Part shown: positions 24,674 to 37,086 of the stretch, in pieces
Layout: the number at the start of each line of letters is the position of its first letter
How positions within the stretch are numbered: the first letter of the stretch is position 1
Source: Cyanoderma ruficeps
Taxonomy: Eukaryota > Chordata > Aves > Passeriformes > Timaliidae
Assembly: GCA_008694505.1 (NCBI GenBank)
Contig: VZDJ01007747.1
Coordinates: forward strand, 31,873,039 to 31,937,038
Length of the DNA stretch: 64,000 nt
Direction: 5' to 3'
Notes under the pieces: generated by a model
Databases searched by the model: none
What the model was told of the DNA's origin: nothing
The model's input: only the letters and a program-made list of their open reading frames with translations
Program-made: the position numbers and the translations under genes

Positions 24674-26537
24674 CCATAGAACCATAGAATCATAGAATGG
24701 CCTAGGTTGGAAGAGACCCTAAAGATCATCCAGTTCCAACTCCTCTGCCATGGGCAGGAATAGCTTTCACCAGAGCAGGTTGCTCAGAACTCCATCCAGC
24801 CTTGAACACTTCCAGGGATGGAACACCCACAGCTTCTCTGGGCGACATATGCCAGAGTGTCATCAACCACACAGTAAAGAATTTTTTTCCAAATACCTAA
24901 TCTAGACCTATTCTCTTTCACTCTGAAGTCATTCTCCCTCCCTTGTCCTGTCACTATGAGCCCTTGTAAAAAGCCCCTCTCCATCTTTTCTGTTGGCTCC
25001 CTTCAGGTACTGGAAGTCCACAGTTAGGTCACCCTGAAGGTTTCTCTTTTCTGAACAATCCCAGTTCTCTCAGCCTTTCCTCATAGGAGAGGTGTTCCAT
25101 CCTTCTCATCATCTTGGTGGCCTCCTGTGGACTCACCCCAGCAGGTCCCTGTCCTTCCTGTGCTGGGGCCCCAGAGCTGGGTGCAGCCCTGCAGGGGGGG
25201 GTCACACTGGGGTGGAGCAGAGATTCTCCTCCCTCACCCTGGTGCCCTCAGTGCTTTGGTGCAGCCCAGGGCATGTTTGGCTCTCTGGGCTGTGAGCACA
25301 CATTGCCAGCTCATGCCCAGCCTCTCATCCACCAGAATCCCCACGTTCTTCTCAACAGGGCTGCTTTTGATCTGTTCATCCCCAGCCTGTGTTGATACAG
25401 CATCTGGGGTACCCCAACCCAGTTCCAGCACTTTGCACTTGGCCTTATTCCATCTTTTGAGACTCCCAGGGATCCAATTATTGAGCTTGTCCAGGTCCTT
25501 CTGGATGGCATCCCACCCTTCTGGTGTGGCAACCTCAGCACTCAGTCATCTGCAAATTTGCTGAGGGTGCACTCAATTCCTACATCTCTGCTGTTAATGA
25601 AGATTATTTAAGATTATTTAAGATTAATTAAGTCACACTGATCCCAGTACAGATCTGGGAGGGACACCATTTGTCACTGATGACCGTCAGGACTCTGAGC
25701 TATTGACCACTACCCTCTGGATGTGTCCAAACACTTTGTTATCCATCTAGCAGTCCACTCTTCAAATCCACCTCTCCCCTATGTAGAGAGAAGGACATTG
25801 TGGGGAACTTTTTAGAAGTTGGGATAGAAGCCCAGATAAACGACATCCATGGACAGCTTCTCCATGGAGAACAGCTTTTAGGAGGATTTGTTCTGTGATC
25901 TTCACAGTCACAGAGGTGAGGCTGATAGGTTGGTAGTTCCCAGGATCCTTCTTTCTACTCTCTTTTTAAAGACAGGTGCAGTATTTCCCTTTTTCCAGTC
26001 ACCTGGGAATTCACCAGTGACTTTTCACATATCATGGAGAGTGGCAACTACATCAACCAGTTCCCTTAGGACTCTGGGATGAATTTATTGGGTCCCATAG
26101 ACTGATGTACCTTCAATTTCCTCAAACCTGATCTCCTCTTACAGGGGGAAAGACTTTTCTCCCCCAGTCCCCCTCCTGCTGTCCATCCATTGGAGCAGTG
26201 TGGAAAGAGAGGTTGCCATTGTAGACTGAGCTGAAGAAGTTGTTGAGTACCTCAGCCTTATCCTCGTCATTGCTACTAATTTTCCACTACTGTTTATTAG
26301 GTGGGTACACCTCCTCTGACCTTTGTTTTCTGGTTATCATACTTTTAGAAGCTCTTCCTGTTATTCTTTGCTTTCTCTGTCAGTTTCAGTTCCAGCCTTA
26401 TCTTGGTCTCCCTACACAACTGACCTTTGCTTCCATACTCTTCCTGATTTCCCTGTCCTTGCTTCAGCTGCCTTTCTCTTTGGCTTAACCAGCAGGTTCC
26501 TACTCAGCCACTCCAGTCTCCTGTCTTCCTTGCCTGA
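24674..26537 (-). mobile_element. CR1 LINE, longest copy, RT region through 3' tail
   Basis: A 1.86-kb minus-strand CR1. On the plus strand it opens with the complement of the tail, 'ccatagaaccatagaat', at 24674. Reading the minus strand from high to low coordinates gives the region before RT (complement of 'agcaggttcctactcagcc' near 26500), then KAEVLNNFFSSVY (26259-26221) at the start of the RT region. Further on come complements of the palm (25560-25720) and VEKNVGILVDERLGMSWQC near 25356-25300, and last the 3' untranslated part. These motifs are in the order of CR1 ORF2. A shortened segment near 25740-25900 and several frame changes destroy the ORF, and the endonuclease half is absent. 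The 5' end abuts a TA microsatellite. Plus-strand frames such as 25127-25564 are shadows of this element. Confidence 0.95.
25601..25630. repeat. 10-bp tandem repeat inside the CR1
   Basis: The unit agattattta occurs twice exactly, followed by a third copy with one mismatch (agattaatta). It sits in the RT-coding part of the minus-strand CR1, so it arose after insertion. Confidence 0.85.
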
Positions 26538-26563
26538 TACATATATATATATATATATATAAA
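26538..26563. repeat. (TA)n microsatellite
   Basis: An uninterrupted AT dinucleotide run of about 22-24 bases directly at the 5' end of the minus-strand CR1. It may have existed at the insertion site or grown there later. Confidence 0.92.
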
Positions 26564-29500
26564 ATATACACCGATATAATTCAGAATATACATTGATAAT
26601 AATGCAGAGATACACAAAACTAGAGTGATCAGTAATGCTATTTGCATCTAACTCAGGGCACTTCTGTTTTGATGGGGGAGGGTATATGTAATTGCTGGTA
26701 AAAGAAATGTCAGCAGTTTGGTGAAAGGGAGGGTAAGGACTACTGACTGAAAAGCAGGTGGGCTGTTCACTGGTAGAAGTGGCTTCCCATTTGTGTTGGT
26801 GAAGTGACCCTAGACTTGATGGCTCCAATCCCAACAGGAATAGAATCTGCCCTCTGAGATAGCTCTGGAGAATCAGTCCTGAAAGAGTAGTTTCAGACCA
26901 TCTGGAGCCAGATGGCCAACTTCAGACTTCTAAAATTTAAAGGGCAATTTATTTGGCTTATTGAAGTCTAAGTGAGCTTTGCCGTTGATTTCAGGAAGGG
27001 ACATGAATTTACACAGGGTTTTGAATTCAGAAGTATTACCAGGTTAAAAATCTTTTAGGATGGAAGATGAACACTCAGAGAAAATGTGTGGGAGCTGTAC
27101 TGGGAACAAGAATCTGGATTTTCCAAAAGCAGATGGTGAAAAATATCTTTGCTGCTAGCTGGTGCCTGAGCTTGAATTGCACTACTTTGCTGTTAAAATC
27201 CAGTCTATTCAAAGTCTGTGTGCATGAATTTTACATTTCTAAATAAAAGTGTAATAGGATAATTTAGTAATTTGGTCTCTGCTGTCTACTTACTTTTCCT
27301 TCCTGGAGAAATTACCAGCATCCAAATACCAATCAGTGTCACAACTACAGACATTGCTGAATGATTCTTATGTATTCATTGGCAAACTATTGTCTCTTTC
27401 AATTTACCATGATTTTGCAGGTTGAATTATCTTCTGTTTATTATTTATGCATTTAAAAGTTTCTTGCAAAAATAAACCCTAAAATATTAGAATTACAGAT
27501 ACTAAGTCCTTCATTTGAAAAAAGGTAGGGGGACATGTGCTAAAAGAAGAATTGATAAAAGAAGTTCATATAATGGAAAGAGTGGTGAATTATGGAACAA
27601 AAGAAGGTGAGGTGCTTTTAAGTTACATAGTTCAGTGCACAAAGTAGCTTATTTTGGGCAAAAGTAGTGGTTACTGCAAGACGATTTTTATGACTTTCAT
27701 TGCAGTTCTGCAAATCCTTTGTATCAGTTTCTGTCTCTGTATAAATAAAGATTGTTGTTTGCATTGTGTAGCAGAAAAACTATGACATTCTATGTTTTTC
27801 AGCATGTGGGAGCTTGGATTGAATCATTACCAGAGGAGCATGGCAGGGAATTCCCTAAATGAGTATAACGATCAGTTAAATGGCAGTGCCATGTGGTACA
27901 GCATTGTGCATTCCAGCCTTGGCACTCATGGGTTAGTCCAGCCTTGCTTACGGGTCGCAAATAACATCAGCTGTTTTCATCCCAGCATGTTCATTCACCT
28001 CTGATCTTCCCTGCCCTGCGTGGACACGCCACACAGACCTCTTCAGCTCTCTTCTACTGAAAAAGAACGGAAAAGAGGATTGAACACTGGAATACATGGA
28101 ACATGTCAATGGATACTGGAGTGCTGACATTAGTCACAGAATGCAGATAATTAAATGTGAGATACCTGCTCTCTAAAACATATTAGCATTAGCATCCAGA
28201 ATGGTCATCATTCTGCTTTATTCCAGATCTTTTCTACGCCTTCAGTTTTAGTTTTAACTTGAAATATGACAAGTATTGACCTTATTACTATTTCCAAATT
28301 ATCATTAAAGAAAGAAAAAAAAAAAAGAGTAGCTCAAAGCCAAACAGAATAGTGTGGGATATATCAATATCCCCATTTAGGGATTCCTTGCAAACTCCTT
28401 GTGCTAGCAACTGGTCAGTTGTTCAGGACTCCATTAATATAATTTGGGCTTTTTTGATATTGTAGAGAGCTCATGTTTCCATTGGATGGTTACACATTAC
28501 AAATCAGTGCCTTATAAAAATATTGACTACATTGCATTCAATTAAATTATATTTATCAAATTTTCAACTTTTGCCAGACTTGTAATCTATTAAAAATAAG
28601 GCAGATTTGATTAAATTTATTATCAGTAAAACTGATTAACTGGCATTATTGAGATTTCTTAATGTTAATTTTTATTCAGGTTAGTACTGTATATGATACC
28701 CCATTGGTCTAATCACTGGATTAAACCTAGGGCAATAGTTGTCTGATTTTATCACTTGGTACTTTTTGAGTATTTGCACAGTGGCACTCTGCAAATCATC
28801 TAGAATTTCCTTAATGCAACAAGATTTATTATGGATTAACATCAGTATGACAAACATTTTCTTGGCCATTCCTTTAATATACCTGGGTGAAGATTACTGA
28901 GATCCACTGACTTCTGAATATTTATACCAAGTCACTTTTTTTTAACATACAACTCTGTCACTAACGCTTTAAAAAAAAAATCATCCCAGTGTACGTTACC
29001 TTTTGTGTTATCTAAAGAACAGGTGTTTCTATGTCTTAGCAATTTGTCCTCTTGAAATAGTCAATGCATCGCTAAAAATCCCTTTTGGTACAATAATATG
29101 CTTAGCAAAAAACCAAAAAAATCCCCAACAAAATAAAGAAATAACAAATCCCCAGGAACCCTGTCAGCCCTGGATATTCCTGAATGCCTCTAACTTTCTT
29201 CTCAGTCCTCCCCTGGATTTTGATTGAGGAATTGTGCTTTTTTTTCCTAGATACTAAGCTTTAAAAAAACCTCTTATTTCTATTTATTTGTTGTTTTTAA
29301 CTTTCCTGCTCAGTCAGTCTTGCTTAGAGCTTTCTGCATCTTTGGGAAAATCTTAATTGCACTGTTCTTAGGAATTTCAAATTCTGTCTATATAAAATCA
29401 ACAGCGCATGCTTATACATCCTATCTATAGTTTATATTTTGACCTTAGTTAATATTAAGAACAATCTAAATTAGACATCTCATATTGAGTTCAAATTCTT

Positions 29501-32236
29501 TTAAGTTATTTTACTGCTACTCTTGGCTGAACTGCAAGACAGAAGTTTGTTATTTGTTAGGTGAGAGTTTCCACATCTGCCTTCCAAATGGAAGTACCCC
29601 ATAATATATTTCTCCTCCACACTTTTGAAAGTTAAGGAGTGCTTTATCCTGGTCTTGGTTTAATTTATTGTTTTATATTTTGGGGGTGTATTTTTGATTC
29701 TTTAAATCAGATCCTTGCTGTGGGCTTTGTCACGTAGCACATTAGTCTGCTTCCATTCAAGATCCTTTGCCTTTGAGTTCTAAAATGAAAATTGTCTTCA
29801 GCAGCGAGTGCCACCCTGTGATTTTAGTTGCAGAGGGATAAGTGCCCCTCCACTGCTACCCATGCACCTGGTGTATAATCATACTTCAATACTGCAGTCA
29901 CTCAGACCATCCCAGGTTTCAGTGACTGCCCACCATTTTTTCAAGATGAAGTGGAAGCAATATAATTTTGAAGAAAGTATTTGTATATAAACTACTTTAA
30001 TTCCTAAGCAAAAGCTCTTCTAAATACTTCTGTTTTTTTCTTTGTCATCTGTAATGCATACTTTAAACATAAATTTATTGTATATATGTCAGAAAAAACA
30101 GAAATACAAAATATCTTTCTCTCTATGTCAAGGGAAAGGTGTCTCCTTATGTCAGGAAGCAGACCCAAATCCTCTGTCATCAGGGGTACATGAGCTAATG
30201 AACTCAAATAAAATCTTGTCCCAACTCTATGACACAGCAAGTCATGAAAAGCTTGAACCAGCCTAAAGAATGCAAAAAGTTTCTGTTTCTTACAAATCAC
30301 AAGCATCAAACAACAAGCAGATGGTAGAAGTCAGCCCTTGGAGTGGATTCACCCCTTCAAAACTGAAATGATGTTAGGAACTAGAGGACTTTAAAGTCTT
30401 GGGGACCTTTGCTATCTCTTCCTACATTTGCATAATGATTTCTACCCCCAGATGAGATATTATTCCCTGCAATATTCAGATTCCAAACTGTTTCCTTACT
30501 ATGTGATTATTACAGTTTTCAAGTCTGATTGTTTTATCACTCAGCAACAAAATAAGGTCTGGCTAAAATGACTTACAAATACTATTTATTTAAATGGTAA
30601 AACAGTGCTTATGAATCTGGTCACAATTTCCAAACACTAAATACCGAAAAGTTTTTGTAGCTGAAACTGTAAAAAAATTTTTATATGTATAACAATATAA
30701 TAATTTTGTAATTATGCCAATAATAATTGGCATGGATATAAAATACTTATAGTTTATTAAATACTTAGTAAAAAGATCTTTCAGATTTATTTTCAAATCA
30801 ATCAATCAGTCCATCACATATTTTGGAAACAAGCCAGTCAGTTCTTAGATACAAAGGCTATAAGCCATACATTCCTCAGATATATACATAATTTTTCCCA
30901 TACAAGAACAACTTTGAGCATTTTATCTTCTGAGAGTTGATTTCAGAAATAAAAAACGTGTTGCTAAGATTATTAATCCTCGGTAAGACATACCTGCTCA
31001 GTATTTCAGGATGTGGTTCACAGGGCTGTGAGGCACACAAAGAACCATTGAAGTCAACTGAAACTGTGATCAGTTCCCACTTCTCAAAGCCTGAAGGGCT
31101 ATTTGCTTTCATCTTTTTAGTGATCATGTAATGCTAGTTCAGATCCAAGGTGCAGGGATAAAGTCAGCATTATATAGGCAAGAATGAAAGATCTTCATAA
31201 GATTTTCCCATGTAACTATTATGTAAAGACATTTCAAAGAAACATGGGGCCCTCCAGTCAGTTATTTCTACTGGGAATAGATTTTTAGGGCCTAAGACTG
31301 GCTTTACTATTTATTATGTAGTAATGGAACGCTACCTTTGTTGTGAGACTAAAGGAAAAAGTTGAAAGCTGGGTTATAAAGTCTAAAGAAAGGCTCACAC
31401 TTGCCAGAAGTAGCCAGTAATTACCACAATGATAAGTTTGAGAACTCAGGTCTCAAGCAAAATCAAGAAATAAGAATTCAAAGGGAGGATTTTTTTTTTC
31501 TGTACCAGTTTCCTCTTTTTCAGGAAATTCATGTGGTCAAAAGTTTCTTTCAACAGAAAATTATTTACAGGTGCTGTTCCTGGCTCTGTCACAAAGTTAT
31601 GTCTTACACCTCCGTCTAAGTGCAGTCAGTTCTTGGATCAATGTGGCTTCTTCCTGTATGGGTCTTTCTGTTAAATCACTGCCTGCTAGAGAACCAGTGT
31701 CCAAGGCCTTCCAGAGCTTTGGATGACTCAAAGGGCAATGACTATTTTGGCTGAATGTAGCAATATTATTTCTAGATGAAGTTATAAATTTGTAGATAGG
31801 TTACTGTGTTTCAGAAACACTTCAGAGGAGACGTGACCACTAAATAAAAAAACCTAAAACTTCAGTCCATAGCTTTTCCTCTTCAGCATAAACCCTGGGG
31901 TATGAGAATTAATGAACATGTTTGACCAATAGTGCATGACACTGCTTCCAATGAGGTTTGTTATTTATTATTATTTAATCTTTTTGCATTCCAATTAAGC
32001 ATCAGAAGTCACCATTAGTTCAACTAGAAACCAACTTAATTTAAATCTTCTATTACCTAACACTCCAGAGGACATGTGCACTATGTTATTGAAGATCTGC
32101 CTCTTTTCATTTTCTTCCAGTTTCTGAACTGAATTCTTACTGTTCACTAGCTTTCAAACTATTTCCTTATCAGACATTTTTTCCTACAAGCATGACGTGT
32201 GGAAATGCAGTTCTTAAAAATGATGAAAGAGAAAAA

Positions 32237-32258
32237 TAAAAGAAAGAAAGAAAGAAAG
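32237..32258. repeat. (AAAG)n simple repeat
   Basis: About five AAAG units in a purine-rich context. Confidence 0.85.
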
Positions 32259-33585
32259 TTGAGATTCAATCATAACCATGTGAATCCTGAAGCTGGGACT
32301 AGAAGATACACACCTTTAAAGTCCTGTGAGTTGGCACTGCCCTGCAGGTATAATGAATTTCAGGTTATTTTGTTTTTGCAATACAAATGTCAAATAGTTC
32401 TCCTTCCCTCAGTTCTGATGAGCTTTTTTCAGGCTGGTGTGGCCTCTTCAGGGCTGAATCACATTTTGAATGAGGCTGGAGCCAGATAAGAGAGGTGCTT
32501 CCCACAATGTTACATGAAATTCATGTTCTAATTTACCCTAACATTGTGAAGAGGTGCAGAAATACTACAGCTTCAGTCATTTTTTAACATGAAAAGAGAT
32601 TTTCAATTACATAAAACAAGGTGCATAAAACAAGTCACTGTGAATTGTCTAGCACCATTTTGTAGTTATCCCAAAAGGTTTGATCATGTAAGATACCTGT
32701 TATTTTAATTTTATCTATTTTTATAATTGCAAATCTTGCCTAGACTGAAATTTCTTTAGCAAACCATTCATCTAAGGAAAAAAGTAAAGAAAAATCTCAA
32801 AAATCAAAAATCTCAAAATGGGATTTATTTGAAAGACCTTTAATTAATTTTTCATTATTTTTCACCGCTTAGTAAAAGTAATATATCTTATCAGTTTACT
32901 GATTCAGATTTTATTTTTTATATTAAAAAGATACCTTGATAAATCTGTACCCATAACCCTGAGGAACTTTTATTTTTTGAACCTGCCTAATTTAATAGAA
33001 TGAACGGTGGCAGTTCTGGAATATTTTCCCCTTATTTCATTAGATCCAAGAGATTTGAGGGCTCTCTCAGTCAGGCTACACTGGAAATATGAATCTTCCA
33101 GGATTCATCCGCAACTTAAGCGATTTTCACTTATGTGCTGTAGAAGTCATATCTTCTGTGCACACACAAGTGAAGCTTGCCAACTTCAGCTCAGTGATTT
33201 CAAACAGCTGAGTTATTGAACACTCCTAAAATGAGTTTTGTAATGGAAACAGTTCAGCATTAGCTATGGCACTTTTGAATGTATGCATACTATATTAATA
33301 ACACAAAGCAGCATTTGCAGTGCTTTATTCTTGCTGTCAGGTAGCCGATCAGCTAGCAGGTTTTTTGGTGACAAATTCAGAGAATTTATCTTTGGGGCTT
33401 AGAAGGCGAACATTCCACAGATCAATAGAATAGTGAAAATAATTAGTTACTAAATATTTTTTCTCACTAAAATATTGGAGTTTCTGCAGCAGAGTCAGTT
33501 GAAAGTTGTGCTTGTTCTTACAACTGAGTCTTTCTTTTCCATTATTCAAGAGTGGTTTTCCCATTTCAACTTTCTCCTTACCTTC

Positions 33586-33602
33586 TTTTTTTTTTTTTTT
33601 TT
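33586..33602. repeat. Poly(T) tract
   Basis: An uninterrupted run of 17 T followed by 'ccatag'. It superficially resembles a splice acceptor, but no coding frame follows. Confidence 0.85.
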
Positions 33603-34435
33603 CCATAGATTTTTTGAGGTTTCCCTGCTTGGGCCTCTTTTCTATCCTTCAGTGAGGTTGAATTCCCTGATGGTAATCATAATTATAAACATATGTTGTT
33701 ACTATGGGCTACCAATTTACTTGCAGTCCATGGTATTAAAAAATGTAGGTTTTGGAATGTATTTTATATCATCAAGGCATGCCTCATGAATAATTAAAGG
33801 AACTCAAATCTATAGTAAATAGCAGTCTCTGGAACTAAAGACAATTATATAATTTTTTTTTTAATCAAGTAAGCATTGAAGGAATTAATATTGTGGCACA
33901 AAAATATTTTTGAGTTTCTTTACCACTCATGTTTTTATAATTATGTCTTTGAGATTTGGATGACTATTAGCAAAACAGAAAAATACAGAAATAAGTAGAA
34001 TTAGAATATTTACTTATTCACAGATAATTACAGAAAAAAACACTTTTTCAATTAAAGAAAATTAAGAAAGGCAAAGAATACTTACTCTAAATTTTACATT
34101 TGTTTTAGTGGCTTCTTTCACAATCTGTCTTCTATTCGGGGTTGTTGCAAAGAAGTGCCTCTGTAATTAACATGTTAGATTTTTAGTGACTTATTTTACT
34201 GTGTAGCATTTTATTGCTGATGTGTCAGTCAGTGTAATGTTCACAGTGCTGTAGGGAATAATCAGAGCGTGCATTAGGCATCTCATATTGTATTTGGTAT
34301 CCTGGTAAGACAAGATAAAATGTTTTGAAGATTAGTTTAGAATTTAAAAAAAATCAACAAAACCAGTTATATACAAACACTGGGAAGACATAACAATAAT
34401 AAATGAACTAATTTGAAAGGAATGTATGTCCATTT

Positions 34436-34890
34436 TAATCGGGTTGGACCTGATGAAGTTTGCAGAGTATGTCAAGAATAGGTGTCAGCAGTGTCACAGC
34501 CCTGAGCAAGCCGTTCATTCACGGATGTGGTGACAGGAGGCAGGAAAAGGCACTGTCTGCTTGTGAAACACAGCAACAGCAATGCTGGGGACTTACACAC
34601 CCCCCAGCCTAGCAACAGTCACTGGAAAAGCACTGGAACAGATAATGAAGATTTGTTAACAACTGTGTAACAAGGAAAAGAATAAGAGCTAACATGGATT
34701 TATAAACTGAATGTGTCAAACTAGTTTAATTTCTTTGCTTAATAAGGTAATAAACAGCATAAATATGAAGTAAATAGATGCCATACATCTAGTTTGTATG
34801 CAGGCTTTTGTCATTGTCTTATGGCACAGTCTGGATCAAATCATTACAAACCGAATAAAATACTGGTTGGAAAGCAGTACATATAGTAGC
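34436..34890 (+). mobile_element. Ancient CR1 LINE, 5' segment, interrupted by a younger CR1
   Basis: A strongly decayed CR1 RT-coding segment. It starts with 'gggttggacctgatgaa' (34440-34456), the equivalent of the GPDE/GPDG word before RT. It continues with 'actggaaaagcactggaacag' around 34621-34641 (the SxTGKxxEQ-like stretch), then 'aacatggatttataaa' near 34691 (HGF word) and 'atgccatacatctagttt' near 34778 (the DVIYLDF word). It stops at 'ctggttggaaagcagtac' (34863-34880), where the protein would continue into the next motif. The pattern resembles older CR1 lineages shared with turtles and crocodiles rather than the young avian ones. The rest of this element resumes at 35031. Confidence 0.8.
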
Positions 34891-35030
34891 ATCACAGAAC
34901 ATGCTGAGTTGGAAGGGACTCACAAGGATAATCAAGTCCAACTCTTAGCCCTGCAGTGGACACTCCGAGTCATGCCATGTGTCTGAGAGCATTGTCCAAA
35001 TGCTTCTTGAACTCTGGCAAGTTATGTGTT
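34891..35030 (-). mobile_element. Young CR1 LINE 3' end nested in an ancient CR1
   Basis: On the plus strand it reads 'atcacagaacatgctgagtt' from 34891, then 'ggaagggactcacaagg', 'atcaagtccaactcttagcc' and 'tgcttcttgaactctggca', the complement of the last 140 bases of a young avian CR1. It lies exactly where the flanking ancient plus-strand CR1 is interrupted, so it inserted into that element. It is 5'-truncated. I see no convincing target-site duplication, which is usual for CR1. Confidence 0.9.
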
Positions 35031-35812
35031 GAGCCAGGAGGAGATACTGAGTAGGGCTCTGCAAGGATCTCTCCTGGGTCTGGTGAATTGCATGTTGCCA
35101 GTAATGGAGTGGATAGCAGGAGAAGGACCATATGCACTAAACTTACAGCGCCTAGCTGGGAAAAAAACAAAAGTCTTCGGAAGGAACAGATCCGATACAA
35201 ACATCTTAAGAAACAATCTGAAAAAATGCATGGAGTTTCAGGAAGAGAAGTACAGGGTTAGGCGCGAACAATTTGCCAAAGATAAGATCAGGAACAAAGG
35301 ACTCAGATATGGTCTTGGAGGTCTGGGAGGCACAGCACATTGCAAGCTGAACGTTTATCAGTGGGTGGCACCGATCAGCAATGGCACACTGCTGGGGAAA
35401 GGTCAGCTCTTTTACTGGGATGGAGAGATGACTATAGCCTGGTCCATCTTTTTCATCTACTCAGGACAGATGTTGCCTCAGCCGGAGAAATGTGTCTATT
35501 TGTGAGCACAACACTTTGAGAAAGATGTGAATCAACTGGGAAAACTCTTTTCTTTCTGTAGGTAGAGAAAATATTGGCCATAAACTGCAGAGATTACTGG
35601 TGATTCAGGCTAGGTATTAGGGATTCGTATCAGAATATTTTAGTTTGGGAAGAAATTTCCTAACAGTATAATGGAATTACTGTCACTGGGGGATTTCGGG
35701 AGCAGATTGGGTAAACATCTGTCAGGAATATGGTAGTTATATTTGATACTCTGCTGAAGCAGAGAATAGACTAGATGGCTTCTCACTTCTCCCACCCTGG
35801 TTTTTGATGATT
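35031..35812 (+). mobile_element. Ancient CR1 LINE, 3' segment after the nested insertion
   Basis: This is the continuation of the ancient element. 'gctctgcaaggatctctcct' (35058-35077) corresponds to the PQGSxLGP word of CR1 RT (LQGSLLGLV here). 'cttacagcgcctagctggga' near 35141 corresponds to the FADDTKLG word with the two catalytic aspartate codons lost. 'cattgcaagctgaacg' near 35338 corresponds to the later DHKLN word. 'ctcaggacagatgttgcctcagc', split around 35460-35481, and 'actttgagaaagatgtgaatc' near 35513 correspond to the C-terminal region. The 3' end shows 'ggaagaaatttcctaacag', 'acatctgtcaggaat' and 'gactagatggcttct' at 35649-35784. The 159-codon frame at 35026-35505 falls within this segment and is a decayed reading of it, not a host gene. 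Confidence 0.82.
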
Positions 35813-37086
35813 TGTTGAAATGATCTCAAGCTACCAGTTTTGACTAAATGACCAACTGTTCTTACGCTGAAGTCAAGTGATGTCATTTTCGATTGATTTC
35901 ACTCGCCTTGGATCAGGAACAGGATGAGGGCATATAAATGCCAGTTGCAGAAAAAGTATATGAAAGGCCTGATTCCCCTCCCATTAAATTCAGAAGAGAC
36001 TTGATCTCTTTCAGTGGAGGTTTAGATGAATTCTAAATGTGTGCCATGCATACATATGTGGAGATATATATATGTATATATAAATAGATAATGTTAATAC
36101 AGTTCTGTCAGTTAAGCAATATCACTGAAAATCTACTGTTTGAGAAAGTGTGGGAGAACTAAAACTTTACCAATATCATGTCTTTTTTGGAGTTAAGCTC
36201 CAAAGTAGGAGCTCCCCAGTGATACACATTCCAAGAAATTCTCATAGACTTGCTGATAGCACCTGGTTGGATGAGGTACCAAAGCATTTATATGTGTGGC
36301 TATAATGAGTGAGTAAGATGCCAGGGGAAAAAAAAAATGGATGCTCTTAGTCACCTGCATTTTTCCTTTTCATTTAAGGGGCTTATACTGTATTCCATGA
36401 GTGATAAAAGTGGGCTTTTGTGATCTTGTTTTCTGGGAGTGGAAGAAAACTAGGAGTATAAGTAATCGAAATGTGAAAAAGACTTTTTTCAGCTTTTCTG
36501 GGACCTAGCCAAACTCATAGATGGCAGCACTGTAAGAAAATCCCCTTTCAAACTATTTCATTTTAGACTGGACCCAGGCTTGTAACTTGTGTGTGTATTT
36601 TACATTAAGCAAAGCTCCTTTCTATTGTCTGGAGTTTATGCTCATCCTCTTAGCACACAATTTTTTCATAAGCCTAGCCTTAGGAGTTTTACACCTTCCA
36701 GAACCATAGAAGCTTGGCCAGGTTTAAATAAACATCCGTGCTAACCATTTGCCACCAAGCATTATGATGTTTGCTAGCCCTGTGGAATGCATCAGCTGAT
36801 AAACTGTTATTTTTATTGAGGTTTTAATCAGAATTCTCTAGCAGAGAGAACAGAGAAAGTCAGAAACCAGCTGTGTGCTCCCTATTACAGAGAGGCAGTG
36901 ATATGTAATAATATTCAAGAGAAGCAAATTCAACCATAAAGGCAGAGATCAGGAACAGTGCACTCACCTGCCATGCATGGTCAATAATTAATATTTCAAT
37001 TCCTGAAGGAAACAACATGACTCAATGGGTGAAACAACCGATAAGAGCTGTTGCACTGCATTACTGCAGTACATCTCTAATTTTTG
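35813..37086. other. Unique non-coding sequence with an AT microsatellite
   Basis: No gene is recognised. A TA-rich simple repeat lies at 36063-36083, and a possible ancient-repeat motif at 35960-36025. Confidence 0.5.
35960..36025. repeat. Possible ancient sauropsid repeat fragment
   Basis: The stretch 'aaaggcctgattcccctcc' (35962-35980) followed by 'attaaattcagaagagac' resembles an old interspersed repeat with a GGCCTGATTC-type end followed by a CACTGAAGTCA-type word. The motif resembles the candidates near 9.39 and 14.76 kb. Weak evidence. Confidence 0.3.

Larger units (their letters stand above)
26564..34435. other. Long unique non-coding block
   Basis: About 7.9 kb without a recognisable gene. 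It holds a GAAA repeat at 32237-32258, a T17 tract at 33586-33602 and a small perfect inverted repeat at 30714-30733 (atgccaat/attggcat with loop aata). All frames are short (at most 104 codons outside the CR1 flank) and show no domain. Confidence 0.5.

Noticed and set aside
25127..25564. 145-codon plus-strand open frame, proline/serine-rich
   Set aside because: It is the antisense reading of the minus-strand CR1 RT region; CR1 antisense commonly yields such frames.
26412..26834. 140-codon minus-strand open frame
   Set aside because: It crosses the TA microsatellite and the CR1 boundary, so the frame is a mosaic of unrelated sequence.
33586..33610. Polypyrimidine tract followed by 'atag', like a splice acceptor
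   Set aside because: No conserved coding frame or donor site follows; the T run is a simple repeat.
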